64,000 bases of DNA from Deinococcus fonticola (GTDB lineage Bacteria; Deinococcota; Deinococci; Deinococcales; Deinococcaceae): contig NZ_SMMH01000009.1 of NCBI RefSeq assembly GCF_004634215.1, positions 56,616 to 120,615 on the forward strand, written 5' to 3'. The position numbers and the translations under genes were made by a program. Below, in pieces: positions 10,930 through 21,954 of this stretch; the first letter of the stretch is position 1; the number at the start of each line of letters is the position of its first letter. The notes beneath the pieces were generated by a model that was not told the origin of the DNA, searched no databases, and saw only the letters and a list, made by a program, of their open reading frames with translations.

Positions 10930-12183
10930 ATGTCGCGTCCTGACCGCCGCCCCGACCCCAGCAACCCCGCGCGTGAAGTGGCGGTGCGCGTGCTGTACCG
11001 CGTGCTGGAGGGCGAGGCGTTCGCCGCTCCGGCCCTTGACCGGGCGCTGCGTGAGGCGCGCTTGCCCGCGCGGGATGCGGGGCTGGCGACCCACATCGTG
11101 TACGGCACCCTGCGGCATTACCCCTCGCTGATGGCGGCCCTTTCGCCACTGCTGACGGGCGAAACGCAGCGTAAAACGTGGGCGGTGCTGCTGGCAGGAA
11201 CGTTCGAGAAACTGTTCCTGCACACGCCGACGCACGCCGTGGTGAACGAGTACGTGAACCTGACGCGCAGCGCCCGGCTGGGGCCAAGCGGACTGGTCAA
11301 CGCCGTGCTGAGACGCGTGGAAGCCGTATCTGCCCCGTCGCACGAGTTGCCGGAGTGGCTGGCGAACGTGTACGCGGAACTGTTCGGGCAGCAGGCCGCG
11401 CAGGTCACGGCCAGCCTGCTTCAGCCGCAACCCCTGTGGCTGAGCCTGTCCGAAGAGGGCGCGAAACTGATCGAGGAGGACGGTGGCAAGATCCTGCGTT
11501 CGCTGGATGAAGTGGATGAAGTCGAGTTGCCCGGTTCCCTGCGGGACAGTCCGGCCTTCACGCGGGGCCATGCCCAGCCCATGAACCCGGCCAGCCTCGC
11601 GTGCGTTCACGCCCTGGGCGACGTGCAGGGCCAGCGTGTCCTTGACCTGGCGGGCGGCGCGGGCGTGAAGGCGGCCATGCTGGCGGCGCGGGGCGCGGAC
11701 GTCACAAGCGTGGACTTGCTGTCACGCAAGCACGAGGCCGCTCGGGCGAACCTGAAACGCCTGGGCCTTCAGGCGCAGTTCGTCACGCATGACCTGAGGC
11801 GACCGCTGGACGTTCCGAAATCGAATTTTGTGCTGCTGGACGCGCCCTGCACCGGCAGCGGCACGCTGCGCAGCCACCCGGAGATCAAGTTGCGCCTGAC
11901 CCCGCAGGACGTGACGGAATTATCGGAACTTCAGGGCAGGATGCTCCCGAATGCGGCTGACCTGGTCGAACCGGGTGGGGTGCTGGTGTACTCGGTGTGC
12001 AGCGTCACGCCGCAGGAGGGGCCGGAAGTCGTGCAGAACTTCGTGAACGTGCACCCGGAATTTATGCCCGAGGAGTTACCCCCCCTGGACATCCCCGTAC
12101 TGCGCGAGGGGCCAGGCATCATGACCGTGCCCCTGGACGGCGTGGACGGCTTTTACATCGCCCGGCTCAGGCGCAAAAGTTAA
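10930..12183 (+). CDS. rsmB: 16S rRNA m5C967 methyltransferase
   Basis: A 417-residue RsmB/Fmu-type enzyme that methylates a cytosine in 16S rRNA using S-adenosylmethionine. Residues 1-140 are a NusB-like RNA-binding domain. The methyltransferase domain carries the SAM loop [13 protein letters not shown] (about 237), the catalytic DAPCTGSGT (Cys about 306) and [10 protein letters not shown] (Cys about 356), the two cysteines of m5C enzymes. ATG at 10930 follows TAGAAT (10915-10920) by 9 nt. It is divergent from the Rrf2 gene. Confidence 0.92.
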   Translation: MSRPDRRPDPSNPAREVAVRVLYRVLEGEAFAAPALDRALREARLPARDAGLATHIVYGTLRHYPSLMAALSPLLTGETQRKTWAVLLAGTFEKLFLHTPTHAVVNEYVNLTRSARLGPSGLVNAVLRRVEAVSAPSHELPEWLANVYAELFGQQAAQVTASLLQPQPLWLSLSEEGAKLIEEDGGKILRSLDEVDEVELPGSLRDSPAFTRGHAQPMNPASLACVHALGDVQGQRVLDLAGGAGVKAAMLAARGADVTSVDLLSRKHEAARANLKRLGLQAQFVTHDLRRPLDVPKSNFVLLDAPCTGSGTLRSHPEIKLRLTPQDVTELSELQGRMLPNAADLVEPGGVLVYSVCSVTPQEGPEVVQNFVNVHPEFMPEELPPLDIPVLREGPGIMTVPLDGVDGFYIARLRRKS

Positions 12184-12221
12184 GCAGCAGAGGGGGTTCT
12201 TCTCCACTCCCGACTTCCCAC

Positions 12222-12932
12222 TTACTGAATGTTCAGGGCGGCGTCCAGCGCGACTTCGATCATGCCGTTGAAGGTGAGCTGGCGTTCCTCGGCGGTGGTG
12301 ACCTCGTGCGTGATCAGGTGGTCGCTGACGGTCAGGATGGTCAGGGCCTTCACGCCGTGCTTGGCGGCGGTGGTGTACAGCCCGGCGGCTTCCATTTCGA
12401 CGGCCAGAACGCCGAAGTCCTTCCAGATTTTGTACTGGTCGTAGTCGTCGTGGTAGAAGGTGTCGCTGGAAATAATGTTGCCGACGTGCGTGGTGAAACC
12501 GCGTTCCTGCGCGATCTGGTACGCGGCCAGCAAAAGTTCGAAGCTGGCGACGGGCGCGAAGGTCTTCTCTCCGAAACGAATTTTGTTGATGTTGCTGTCG
12601 GTGCTGGCGGCCTGCCCGATGACGAGGTCGCGGACTTTCACGTGCTCCTGGTAACTGCCGCAGGTGCCGACGCGAATCAGGTTCTTGCAGCCGTACTGGG
12701 TGATCAGTTCCTCGGCGTAGATCATGGCGCTGGGAATGCCCATGCCGGTGCCCTGCACGCTGACGCGCTGGCCCTTGTAGGTGCCGGTGAAACCCAGCAT
12801 GCCGCGCACGCTGTTGTGCTGCACCGGGTTCTCGAAGAAGGTTTCGGCGATGTGCTGGGCGCGCAGGGGGTCGCCGGGCAGCAGGACGGTTTCGGCAATC
12901 TGGCCGGGCTGGGCGTTCAGGTGAATGCTCAT
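12222..12932 (-). CDS. deoD: Purine nucleoside phosphorylase, DeoD type
   Basis: A 236-residue member of the hexameric DeoD family, near the usual 235-240. It splits purine (deoxy)nucleosides with phosphate in purine salvage. Visible signatures are [11 protein letters not shown] (phosphate site), the [16 protein letters not shown] stretch, GTCGSYQ and VEMEAAGLY, which binds the ribose. ATG at 12932 is selected because TACACT (12940-12945) is 7 nt upstream; ten extra upstream codons are open but not needed. It converges on rsmB with a 38-bp gap that has no obvious terminator. Confidence 0.95.
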   Translation of the reverse strand: MSIHLNAQPGQIAETVLLPGDPLRAQHIAETFFENPVQHNSVRGMLGFTGTYKGQRVSVQGTGMGIPSAMIYAEELITQYGCKNLIRVGTCGSYQEHVKVRDLVIGQAASTDSNINKIRFGEKTFAPVASFELLLAAYQIAQERGFTTHVGNIISSDTFYHDDYDQYKIWKDFGVLAVEMEAAGLYTTAAKHGVKALTILTVSDHLITHEVTTAEERQLTFNGMIEVALDAALNIQ

Positions 12933-13076
12933 GTCAGGCAGTGTACCGAGTTCAGCGAGCACCGTTCATTGGCACCGTTCAGCAAGCACAGCTCAGGAGG
13001 TGGCGCGCCCGGCGGATCAGGGAGAATCCAGGCAGGGCTTCTCATTCGTTTACCGGGGCGGTATGGTGTCGGGGTC

Positions 13077-14159
13077 GTGACTCTGGTGTTTGACTGGTCG
13101 GCCCTGGCGCAACTCGTCCCTGGTGAGGGCACCGGAGGGGTGTTGCGCCAGTCGCCGCCGGATTTCCGGGTGGAAGAGGTGCCGGCTTACGCGCCGTGCG
13201 GCGCGGGGGAGTTCGTCTACCTGAAGGTGGAAAAAACGGGGCATACCACAGCGCATGTGGTGCGGGAATTGTGCACGCAACTGGGCGTGCGCGACCGGGA
13301 CGTGGGCGTGGCTGGCCTGAAAGACCGGCACGCGGTGACCACGCAGTGGCTCAGCCTGCCGGGAAAATTCGAGCGGCACCTGGGGCAGTTTGCGCTGGAG
13401 GGCGTACGCGTGCTGGAGGTAACGCGGCACAGCAACAAGCTGGGGCTGGGACACCTGCACGGCAACCGCTTCGTGGTGCGCGTGCGGGAGGCCCAGGGTC
13501 AGGCGGACAGGGCCGCCGCCATCCTGGCCGAACTGGAGGGGCTGGGCGTGCCGAATTACTTCGGGCCGCAGCGCTTCGGGCTGGGCGGCCTGAACGCCGA
13601 GGAGGGCCTGCGTGTCCTGCGCGGCGAGTCGAGGCTGCGTGACCCACGGGTGCGGCGGTTTCTGACCAGCAGCGTGCAGAGCGCGGTGTTCAACGCCTTC
13701 GTGAGTCTGCGCCTTCAGCGCGGCCTGTTTGACCGGGTGGTGGCCGGGGACATGGCCAAGAAACACGCGACGGGCGGGGTTTTCATGGTCGAGGACGCCG
13801 AACGCGAGACCCCCAGGGCGCAGGCGCGGGAAATCAGCGCCACCGGGACGCTGTTTGGACGCAAGGTCAAGCCGCTGACCCTCGTGGCGGGCGAACTGGA
13901 GGCCGAAACGCTGGCGGGGTTTGGCCTCTCCCCCGCCGCCTTCGATTCGCGCAAGGGAGACCGGCGCCTGACGCGGGTGTTTCCGAGCGAGGCCAGCGTG
14001 GCGGCCGAACAGGACGGGTTTACCGCCTCGTTTACCCTGCCGAAAGGGAGTTTTGCCACCAGTGTCCTGCGCGAGATTATGAAGACCGAGGTGGACTCGC
14101 CCGCGTCCCAGGGGGCGCAGGCAGACGATCCACTGATGTGGCCGGAGGAGAACGAATGA
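13077..14159 (+). CDS. truD: tRNA pseudouridine(13) synthase TruD
   Basis: A 360-residue TruD, which converts U13 of tRNA to pseudouridine. The catalytic motif [11 protein letters not shown] is present with Asp near residue 83, followed by the TruD domain with [12 protein letters not shown] and the insertion region around RETPRAQA. The open frame runs far upstream, but GTG at 13077 follows TATGGT (13062-13067) by 9 nt and gives the usual N-terminus (FRVEEVPAY at about 30). Its stop overlaps the next start in ATGA at 14156. Confidence 0.93.
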   Translation: MTLVFDWSALAQLVPGEGTGGVLRQSPPDFRVEEVPAYAPCGAGEFVYLKVEKTGHTTAHVVRELCTQLGVRDRDVGVAGLKDRHAVTTQWLSLPGKFERHLGQFALEGVRVLEVTRHSNKLGLGHLHGNRFVVRVREAQGQADRAAAILAELEGLGVPNYFGPQRFGLGGLNAEEGLRVLRGESRLRDPRVRRFLTSSVQSAVFNAFVSLRLQRGLFDRVVAGDMAKKHATGGVFMVEDAERETPRAQAREISATGTLFGRKVKPLTLVAGELEAETLAGFGLSPAAFDSRKGDRRLTRVFPSEASVAAEQDGFTASFTLPKGSFATSVLREIMKTEVDSPASQGAQADDPLMWPEENE

Positions 14160-14530
14160 AGTACGCCGTGACCACCTTGCTGCTGCCTTCTCTGCTGGCC
14201 AGTCTGGCAATGGCGGCCCCCGTTCCCGCCGCGAAACTGACGCTGCGGCCCTCGTACGGCGGCGCGGTCATCGACGGACGGGTGTACGTGCCCACGCCGG
14301 ACACCCTGGTCGGCGCCTGGAGTGCCGTGGGCGCCGCCCGCCTGATGCGCTGCTCACCCATCTGCGAGGTGGTGTCCAGCCTTCCCATGAAAAATACCAC
14401 CGTGCTGGGCAGCGAATCCACTTACCGGATCGCGCTGGGCGGGCAGTTTATCCGGGGTCAGCGCATCGCGGTCAGCCTGCGCTTCAGAAGCGGGCGGGTG
14501 CTGGTCACCACGGCGGTCGTCAATCGCTGA
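14156..14530 (+). CDS. Secreted hypothetical protein coupled to truD
   Basis: A 124-residue protein with a clear signal peptide (basic start MKYAV, hydrophobic core, AMAAPVPA cleavage region near 23). The mature part is about 100 residues, beta-rich, with a pair of cysteines (RCSPICEV) that could form a disulphide outside the membrane. I recognise no family. Its ATG overlaps the truD stop by four bases, so translation is probably coupled. Confidence 0.75.
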   Translation: MKYAVTTLLLPSLLASLAMAAPVPAAKLTLRPSYGGAVIDGRVYVPTPDTLVGAWSAVGAARLMRCSPICEVVSSLPMKNTTVLGSESTYRIALGGQFIRGQRIAVSLRFRSGRVLVTTAVVNR

Positions 14531-14537
14531 GCCGGCG

Positions 14538-15011
14538 CTGCGAGCAGGGTTTCTGGCGGCCCAGTATGGCCCGGCTGACGCGCGCTTCAGGTTAATTGAA
14601 ACGCGGCGGGGCCAGCCCGGTTGTCTTGACCAACTCTGTCGTCCCGGCCCGCACTCCTGGGTGATCGTGACCGCCTGGAACCCGCTGGGACAGGAGGCGT
14701 CAGCTTCACAGAACGCCGAGGCTCAGGCACGCCTGAGCGCGCAGGTACGCCTCCACTTCCCGACCTCCAAAGAGGTGATGAACGGCGAGGGCCGCTGGCA
14801 GGAACCCGCCCTGCTGGTGCCCGGCGCGACCCTGCGGGACGCCCGCCGCTGGGGAACGGAATTTGACCAGGCAGCCGTGCTTTTTGGCGTGAGGGCACGC
14901 GCCGCGCTGGTGTGGCGGGGCGGCCGGGTGGAGCGCCTGTGGGCCGCGCGTATCCAGGCGCCATCACCAGGCACCGGGAGTCTCGAAGACGGCGAACTTC
15001 AGCGACCGTGA
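14538..15011 (+). CDS. DUF3293-family protein, no canonical start codon found
   Basis: The frame encodes a DUF3293-like protein: FLAAQYGPADARFRL, then SWVIVTAWNP (the ITAWNP core), an Asn-rich turn, EGRWQEPALLVPG and FDQAAVLFG. The family-like sequence begins well before the first GTG (14661), yet no ATG, GTG or TTG exists upstream in this frame after the preceding coding region. CTG at 14538 is the placeholder start. Translational coupling with the gene ending at 14530, a non-standard start, or a sequence error are all possible. Function of the family is unknown. Confidence 0.6.
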   Translation: MRAGFLAAQYGPADARFRLIETRRGQPGCLDQLCRPGPHSWVIVTAWNPLGQEASASQNAEAQARLSAQVRLHFPTSKEVMNGEGRWQEPALLVPGATLRDARRWGTEFDQAAVLFGVRARAALVWRGGRVERLWAARIQAPSPGTGSLEDGELQRP

Positions 15012-15135
15012 CATGGCGACCATGACGCGGCGGATCAACGGCTGACTCCGGTGCAGGGTTGGGGGGTTCACAGCTTCCTGACGACAACGTCATGGCGTGG
15101 CTCATTTGCCGTGGCCGTGGCTATACTGTCTGGCT

Positions 15136-16911
15136 GTGACGCTGTCTTCCTCTTCGCTGCCCGAGGCCATCTCCACGCTGGGGGTGCTGCCCCCTGCCGG
15201 GCCAGGCTGCGTTCACCTGCCGCTGGAGGTCACACCGCAGGAACTGGCGCGGTACGCGGTGGGCCTGGCGAACGCGCGGGGCGGAACGGTGCTGGTGGGT
15301 GCAGACCTGGCGGCCCTCGAAAAGGTGCCGGAGCGCGACGCCAGCGGGCTCCACCCCCTGATGGTCACGCACGCGATCTTCGAGCTGTCAGGCGGGCGGC
15401 TGAGCGTGAACGTGCAGCACCACCGCCTGCCGAACGGCGCGCGGGTGCTGGCGGTGTTCGTCCCGCAGGCCCCCTACGTGCTGGCGGCGCCCGACGGCGC
15501 AGTGATCGCCTGGGACGGCCTGCATCTGGTGCCGGTCAGTCCGGCGTTCAGTGAGGTGAGCGCCGATCAGGATTTCACGGCGGTGGTGCCTCCCGACGCT
15601 TCACTGGCCGACCTCGACCCGGCGGAGGTGGCGCGGCTGCGTTCGCTGGGGCGGCGTACCGAGGCCGCCAGCCTGCCGGATCTGGACTTTCTGCGCGAGC
15701 TGGGACTGCTGCAACCCAGCGGCGGGGCGCTGCGGCCCACGCTGGCGGCCATCCTGCTGGCGGGCACCCCGGCGGCGCTGAAGGCGCACGTACCGCAATC
15801 AGAGGTGTGCTACTACCACCACGCCTCGCCGGACATCGAGTTTCATTTCCGCGAAGACCTTCTGCGCCCCATTCCCGCACTGCTGACCCGCCTGGCTGAA
15901 CTGATCCAGGCCCGCAACCGCTTCACGCCGGTGCAGGTGGGCCTCTTCCGCATCGAGGTGTGGGACCAGGACGAGGCGGTGTACAGAGAAGCGCTGCTAA
16001 ACGCCCTGACACACCGCGATTACACCCTGCGGGACGTGGTGCACGTGCACCATTACCCGGACCGACTGGAGATCATGAACCCCGGTGGCCTGACCGGGGG
16101 AATCACGCCGGGCAACATCCTGCGCCACCAGCCCAAGCGCCGCAATCCCCTGCTGGCCGAGGTGCTGGCCCGACTGGGCCTGGTCGAGCGCGCCGGGGTG
16201 GGCATCGACAAGATGTTCAGCCTGATGCTGCGCCACGGCAAGGAACCCCCCGAGTTCCTGAACTACCCGGACGCCGTGACCCTCAGCCTGCACAGTCCCG
16301 GTTTCGACGCGGAGTTCGTGCGGTTCGTGGCCCGCAAGCAGGAGGACATGCAGACCCTGTCGCTGGACATGCTGATCGTGCTGAGCCTGCTGGCCCGTGA
16401 GGGCGAGGCCACCCGCCCTCACCTGGCACGCGCCCTGCAACTCCCAGAAGACCGCACCCCGCGCCTGCTGCGCAGCATGGAAGGCCACGGCCTGATCCGC
16501 AAAGCCGGGGTGGGCCGTGGCATCGCCTACCAGCTGTCGGACGAGGTGCAGGGCGCCCTGGGCCGCTCTACACAGGCTATCCGGCCCATCCCGCCGCAGC
16601 CACTGCCCGCTCCACCCGTTTCCGAGCCACCGCACGAATCTGCCAACCAAGCCCCACCAGTGAAACCTCAGCGCCCCAGACGGGCGGCCGACCCACACGC
16701 GCCCAGCGCCGCCGAAGTGCGGGCCATTGCGCTGGCACTGGCCCGCGAACAGGGCCGCGTGCGCAACCGCGACCTGCGCGGCACCTGCGGCCTGAACACC
16801 CAGCAGGCCTGGAAAATCCTGCGCAAACTGGTGCTTGACGGCCACCTCAGGAAATCAGGCAACGGCACGCGCGACGCCGCCTACGAACTGACGGCCGGGC
16901 CGGCGGAATAA
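15136..16911 (+). CDS. AlbA_2/Schlafen-type ATP-binding transcriptional regulator
   Basis: A 591-residue protein. Residues 20-140 are an AlbA_2 (Schlafen-like, AAA_4) domain with [11 protein letters not shown]. Residues 240-410 form a histidine-kinase-like ATPase region typical of this group ([30 protein letters not shown]). Residues 420-480 are a winged helix, then a Pro-rich linker and a second C-terminal helix-turn-helix. Such proteins are often called RecG-related regulators. GTG at 15136 follows TATACT (15122-15127) by 8 nt. Its targets are unknown. Confidence 0.85.
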   Translation: MTLSSSSLPEAISTLGVLPPAGPGCVHLPLEVTPQELARYAVGLANARGGTVLVGADLAALEKVPERDASGLHPLMVTHAIFELSGGRLSVNVQHHRLPNGARVLAVFVPQAPYVLAAPDGAVIAWDGLHLVPVSPAFSEVSADQDFTAVVPPDASLADLDPAEVARLRSLGRRTEAASLPDLDFLRELGLLQPSGGALRPTLAAILLAGTPAALKAHVPQSEVCYYHHASPDIEFHFREDLLRPIPALLTRLAELIQARNRFTPVQVGLFRIEVWDQDEAVYREALLNALTHRDYTLRDVVHVHHYPDRLEIMNPGGLTGGITPGNILRHQPKRRNPLLAEVLARLGLVERAGVGIDKMFSLMLRHGKEPPEFLNYPDAVTLSLHSPGFDAEFVRFVARKQEDMQTLSLDMLIVLSLLAREGEATRPHLARALQLPEDRTPRLLRSMEGHGLIRKAGVGRGIAYQLSDEVQGALGRSTQAIRPIPPQPLPAPPVSEPPHESANQAPPVKPQRPRRAADPHAPSAAEVRAIALALAREQGRVRNRDLRGTCGLNTQQAWKILRKLVLDGHLRKSGNGTRDAAYELTAGPAE

Positions 16912-16960
16912 TCCGGGGAAGAGGGGGGCGCCGACATGGGCCTCTGAACCTCCCGCATTT

Positions 16961-17764
16961 TTAGTCCATCGCGCCGTTCAGGCCGTCCCGCAACGCCTTC
17001 GCAGCTTCGCGGCTGGCCCGCACATCCAGGCCGTCGGCGTACTGCACGGCGCGGCTGGCGCTGGCGAGTGCGCCGGTGCCGCCGGGGTGAAAGGCTGCCC
17101 GCAAATCCTGGGGCGCCGCGCCCTGTGCGCCCAGGCCGGGCAGCAGCAGCAGGGCGCGGGGCATCAACTCGCGGTATTTGGCGAGTTCGCCGGGGTGCGT
17201 GGCCCCCACGACGGCGCCTACCGGGCCGTACCTGCCGGCGGGGGTTTCACTGTTCGCCTCGCTGATCCACGCGGCCACCTTCTCGCTGACGCCGTGGCCC
17301 TGCAGATCGGCCTGATCCGGGTTGCTGGTCTTCACCAGCACGAAGATGGCCCCGCCGTGGGCGATGGCTGCGTCCAGAAAGGGCCGCAGGGTCTGGAAGC
17401 CGAGAAAGGGGTTGACGGTCAGGGCGTCCCCGGCGTGCGGGCCAGTCAGCCAGCCCTGGGCGTACGCGGCGGCGGTGCTGCCGATGTCGCCGCGCTTGCC
17501 GTCGAGCAGCACGGGCAAACCCAGGGTGCGGGCGGCGCTGCACACTTCTTCAAGGATCTGCAGACCAGGCAGGCCCAGCGCCTCGTAAAAGGCCAGTTGC
17601 GGTTTGACGCAGGCGGCGTAGGGCGCGGCGGCTTCCAGCACGTCCAGCGTGTGCTGGCGCAGGTGCTCCGGGTCACGGTAAGCGCCTGCGCGCGGGTCGA
17701 GGCCCACGCACAGGCGCGTGTTGAGGTGCAGGGTGCGTTCGGTCACGGTGCGGGCAAAATCCAT
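16961..17764 (-). CDS. pyrF: Orotidine 5'-phosphate decarboxylase, type 2
   Basis: A 267-residue PyrF of the longer type 2 subfamily; it decarboxylates OMP to UMP, the last step of de novo pyrimidine synthesis. Motifs seen are CVGLDPR near the N-terminus, the catalytic [17 protein letters not shown] (about residue 88), NPFLG and GATHPGE. ATG at 17764 follows TACGCT (17771-17776) by 6 nt. It converges on the AlbA-type gene and is divergent from the second Rrf2 gene. Confidence 0.95.
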   Translation of the reverse strand: MDFARTVTERTLHLNTRLCVGLDPRAGAYRDPEHLRQHTLDVLEAAAPYAACVKPQLAFYEALGLPGLQILEEVCSAARTLGLPVLLDGKRGDIGSTAAAYAQGWLTGPHAGDALTVNPFLGFQTLRPFLDAAIAHGGAIFVLVKTSNPDQADLQGHGVSEKVAAWISEANSETPAGRYGPVGAVVGATHPGELAKYRELMPRALLLLPGLGAQGAAPQDLRAAFHPGGTGALASASRAVQYADGLDVRASREAAKALRDGLNGAMD

Positions 17765-17855
17765 GCCCCGAGCGTAGCGTAAGCGCCCGCCAGAGAGGGC
17801 CGCCGCGCCGCCACCCACCCGCGCCCCACAAGCCATTACCCACTACACTGGGAAC

Positions 17856-18323
17856 ATGCGGCTTTCTGCCACGGACGTCTACGCCTTTCAGGCCCTGGGT
17901 TACCTGGGCAGCCAGGAGCAAACGCGCTGGGTTTCCAGCGAGGAAATCAGTGAATCTACCGGGGTGCACCGCCCTTACCTGGTGAGGATCCTGGCGGCCC
18001 TGAGCGCCAAGGGCATCGTGAAAAGCAAAAAAGGTATTGGGGGTGGGTACGCCCTGGCCCGCAAGCCTGCGCTGATTTCGCTATGCGAGGTGGTGCGGGG
18101 GGTGGACGGCCCGGTCGCGCCGCTCTCGTGCATCAGCCTCAACTGGCACGAGCCGTGCGTCGAGGAGGGGCGCTGTCACGCGCGGGCCAGCGTCTACACC
18201 CGCATGCGTGACGCCATGCTGGAGGTGCTGGGCGAGTTCTCGGTGGCCGACCTGGTCAAGGATCAGCAGCAGGGCGTCGATTACCAGCACTGCCTACATC
18301 ACCTGCTGAAACCCAACGCCTGA
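17856..18323 (+). CDS. Rrf2-family regulator with C-x8-C-x5-C motif
   Basis: A 155-residue Rrf2-type winged-helix protein ([20 protein letters not shown] recognition region, then the [12 protein letters not shown] wing). Three cysteines in [16 protein letters not shown] (about 91 on) are spaced like Fe-S ligands in NsrR-type members. It differs strongly from the Rrf2 protein at 10366-10827, so the two are not recent duplicates. ATG at 17856 follows TACACT (17844-17849) by 6 nt. It is divergent from pyrF across about 90 bp. Confidence 0.9.
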   Translation: MRLSATDVYAFQALGYLGSQEQTRWVSSEEISESTGVHRPYLVRILAALSAKGIVKSKKGIGGGYALARKPALISLCEVVRGVDGPVAPLSCISLNWHEPCVEEGRCHARASVYTRMRDAMLEVLGEFSVADLVKDQQQGVDYQHCLHHLLKPNA

Positions 18324-18689
18324 ACCGGGTCTCCCAGCGCCGGTCAAGACTTTTCAGTTCGGCACCTCGGCTGCGCGGCCACCCAGACAGAACCTCGCTG
18401 ACACCACAGCTTGCCAGTGTCCTTCGAGCAAGCTGTGGTGTCGCCGTGACTCCATCTTTTTTTCTGGCCAAGTCGGCCCGAGTAATTCCAGAAATGCAGT
18501 GAAATCCGCTGAATCCATCTGCCCGCATTACTGAGGTCAAGAGCCGTTATTGCTGCCCTTGGCGGAGCAGGCGGTCAGGCCCACGATGAGGTTCATCCCA
18601 GCCCGCAGTTCCAGGCCGGTTCTCTACGCGCCTCAACCGCTGGCAGGATTTGCGCTCCCCTGCCCCGGCCCTGATCTACTCTGCTGGGG
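18324..18689. other. 366-bp gene-free stretch with a strong hairpin
   Basis: No coding potential was found. The stretch holds the 15-bp inverted repeat listed separately, a run of T at about 18454-18460, and the TACTCT -10 (18677-18682) of the following DUF4127 gene. Confidence 0.5.
18400..18442. repeat. Perfect 15-bp inverted repeat
   Basis: GACACCACAGCTTGC (18400-18414) is the exact reverse complement of 18428-18442, with a 13-nt spacer. The plus strand has a T-run only 11 nt after the stem, and the minus strand has none, so it is a poor intrinsic terminator. It may be a structured RNA element or a symmetrical protein-binding site. Confidence 0.6.
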
Positions 18690-20216
<1,527 letters not shown>

Positions 20217-20238
20217 CTCGCCGGGCACCGTTGGTGAA

Positions 20239-20430
20239 ATGACGCGGAACAAAAATGCCAACATGCGGACGACCGGCGAGAAAGTAGCAGATGCAGCGGA
20301 TATGGGTCTCGTTGAATATCTTGAGGTTCGTGCTCCCATAGAATCGAAGGCGGTCAGACTACCGAATGGCGATACTGAATTTACGAATACTGCACTCGAT
20401 ATTAAAATTACTCCTTTTATAATCAGATAA
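20239..20430 (+). CDS. Small hypothetical ORF in an AT-richer island
   Basis: A 63-codon frame in DNA much richer in A/T than its neighbours. The peptide has an acidic/neutral start and a beta-like C-terminus ending DIKITPFIIR. No family is recognised. It lies 48 bp upstream of an immunity-like gene, so it could be the remaining C-terminal piece of a toxin or an unrelated small gene. No convincing ribosome-binding site precedes the ATG. Confidence 0.35.
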   Translation: MTRNKNANMRTTGEKVADAADMGLVEYLEVRAPIESKAVRLPNGDTEFTNTALDIKITPFIIR

Positions 20431-20478
20431 TCCGATTCAAATTCTTTATTTCAGTGAACAAATAGGAGTCAATGAAAT

Positions 20479-21324
20479 ATGTTGGAAAGTAGAATCGAAA
20501 TGCCTGATGCATTTGTTTTTGAAGAGCTTGATCGCAATCTTACGCGTCATTCCGAAATGTTGGCCAAAATTCTTGCCAGCCGTGTCACGGCACAGGACTT
20601 TTCTCTGACGTCCCTCGGCAGCCGCGCACTCGAATCGCTGGGCCTGTTGGCACTGAAGGGAGAGGCAGGAAGCGATGAAGCAGCCAAATTCCTGGGGATA
20701 GCGGCCCACGCCGAAAGTTACTCCCTGGAACTGGCCAACTACCCCGAGGGTTCCAGGGAAATTGAAGTATTGATTCCACCCCGCGCAGACAGCTTCTTCC
20801 GCCTGACGGTGGGGCCGAACAGTACCGCGCACCCCGACCGCTGGTTACGGGCGTTTTACCTCACGCTGATGTGGTGGCAACCGGCCCTGATCGACAACGT
20901 TCTGCTGAACATCAGCTACGAAGTGTTGCAGGCGTCCAGCACCAAATCTCCAGCTTACCGTTACTTGCAGGTGGAGGCGGCCAAAGCGCTCTACCGCGAC
21001 GCGCCGGACGCGCCCGAGAAGATTCTGGAGACGCTGGAAGCCATGGATCACCTGCCCGGGGACAGCCAGGAATTCGCGGCTTTCATTGCCATGCACGAAT
21101 GCGGAATGATGGCGAAACTGGCCCTGAGGGACGAAGCGGGCTTCAATCAGGAAGTCGAACTGGCCCTGGCCAGTCACGTGAAGTTCTACTGCGAGGGGGA
21201 AACGCGGCGCAACGGCCCGGAGGCGTGGCTGTGCCTGCCAGCACTGGGACTGTCGGCCCTGGCGAAGCGACGGGGCATGAGCGTCACCGTGCAGTCTCCT
21301 TATTTGCCGCACGCCCTGCTGTAA
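20479..21324 (+). CDS. Imm49-like immunity protein (tentative)
   Basis: A 281-residue, mostly helical cytoplasmic protein. Its length, the WWQPALIDNVLL and CLPALGLSALAKRRGM stretches and the ending SPYLPHALL recall the Imm49 family, which neutralises toxins of polymorphic toxin systems. This is from memory of the family, not a search. A TAGGAG ribosome-binding site precedes the ATG at 20479, unlike the leaderless neighbours. The first 100 bp are AT-rich and the remainder is typical. No intact toxin gene is adjacent, so it would be an orphan immunity gene. Confidence 0.55.
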   Translation: MLESRIEMPDAFVFEELDRNLTRHSEMLAKILASRVTAQDFSLTSLGSRALESLGLLALKGEAGSDEAAKFLGIAAHAESYSLELANYPEGSREIEVLIPPRADSFFRLTVGPNSTAHPDRWLRAFYLTLMWWQPALIDNVLLNISYEVLQASSTKSPAYRYLQVEAAKALYRDAPDAPEKILETLEAMDHLPGDSQEFAAFIAMHECGMMAKLALRDEAGFNQEVELALASHVKFYCEGETRRNGPEAWLCLPALGLSALAKRRGMSVTVQSPYLPHALL

Positions 21325-21560
21325 GTAGTCACCCGGTCTCTTTCATTCCTGATCTGGTGGCTGCCGAATCGGTCACGTCCGGGACGCTTTTCTTCCCAAT
21401 CTGCTGCGTAGTTTTCGAGTCTGGTCAGGGTTCTCCATGCTTTGGCCCGGCTGGAATTCTTGTGGTTGCCACCTGAACCCGTGCGCGACCCAGGCGTGGA
21501 GTAGACATCTCCCCACCAAAGGGATGACGACACCGTTACACAGGGATGCACAATGAAGGC

Positions 21561-21920
21561 ATGACTGTTCCGCCTCTGCCTGCACAGCGTCTGCACTTTC
21601 CAGCGGCCCTGGTGCTGGGTGCCCTGACGCTGTGGGTGTGGACGGCGCAGCTGGGCGGTACGCGCTCCGGGGTGAGCGTCGTGAACCACAGTGGGCTGAT
21701 TCTGCGGAACGTGGAAGTGTGCCTGACCAGCGGCGAGTGCGCTGTGCGCGGGGCGCTGTGGCCGCATGACGCCTGGCAGGTGCCTGTCCCCCATCAGGCG
21801 GACGTGGTGAAGGTGCGCTACCACCGGGCCGGCGCGGTGATTCGCACCGGGGAAGGTCGGCAGACACAGATTGTGGTGCAGCCCAATGGACAGCTTCGCC
21901 TGGCACGCCAGGAAAAGTAA
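21561..21920 (+). CDS. Single-pass membrane protein, unknown function
   Basis: About 119 residues with one N-terminal hydrophobic segment (about 15-32, AALVLGALTLWVWTAQLG) acting as a signal anchor, then a small beta-rich extracytoplasmic domain with VVNHSGLILRNVEVCLTSGEC. The two cysteines may pair. ATG at 21561 has CACAAT 6 nt upstream (21549-21554); an in-frame ATG at 21546 is the alternative. It sits 34 bp before the ROK gene. Confidence 0.7.
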   Translation: MTVPPLPAQRLHFPAALVLGALTLWVWTAQLGGTRSGVSVVNHSGLILRNVEVCLTSGECAVRGALWPHDAWQVPVPHQADVVKVRYHRAGAVIRTGEGRQTQIVVQPNGQLRLARQEK

Positions 21921-21954
21921 GCAGGAGTCGATTGGGTCGTGACAGAATGCCGGC

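Noticed and set aside
13050..14210. Long minus-strand open frame opposite truD
   Set aside because: It mirrors the truD codons, has no promoter or family match, and is a GC-rich shadow; truD itself is certain.
18400..18442. Intrinsic terminator for the Rrf2 gene
   Set aside because: The T-run is 11 nt away from the stem, so RNA release would be poor.
21325..21545. Transposase remnant on the minus strand between the immunity-like gene and the membrane protein
   Set aside because: The frame is open but has no recognisable transposase motif or flanking repeats.
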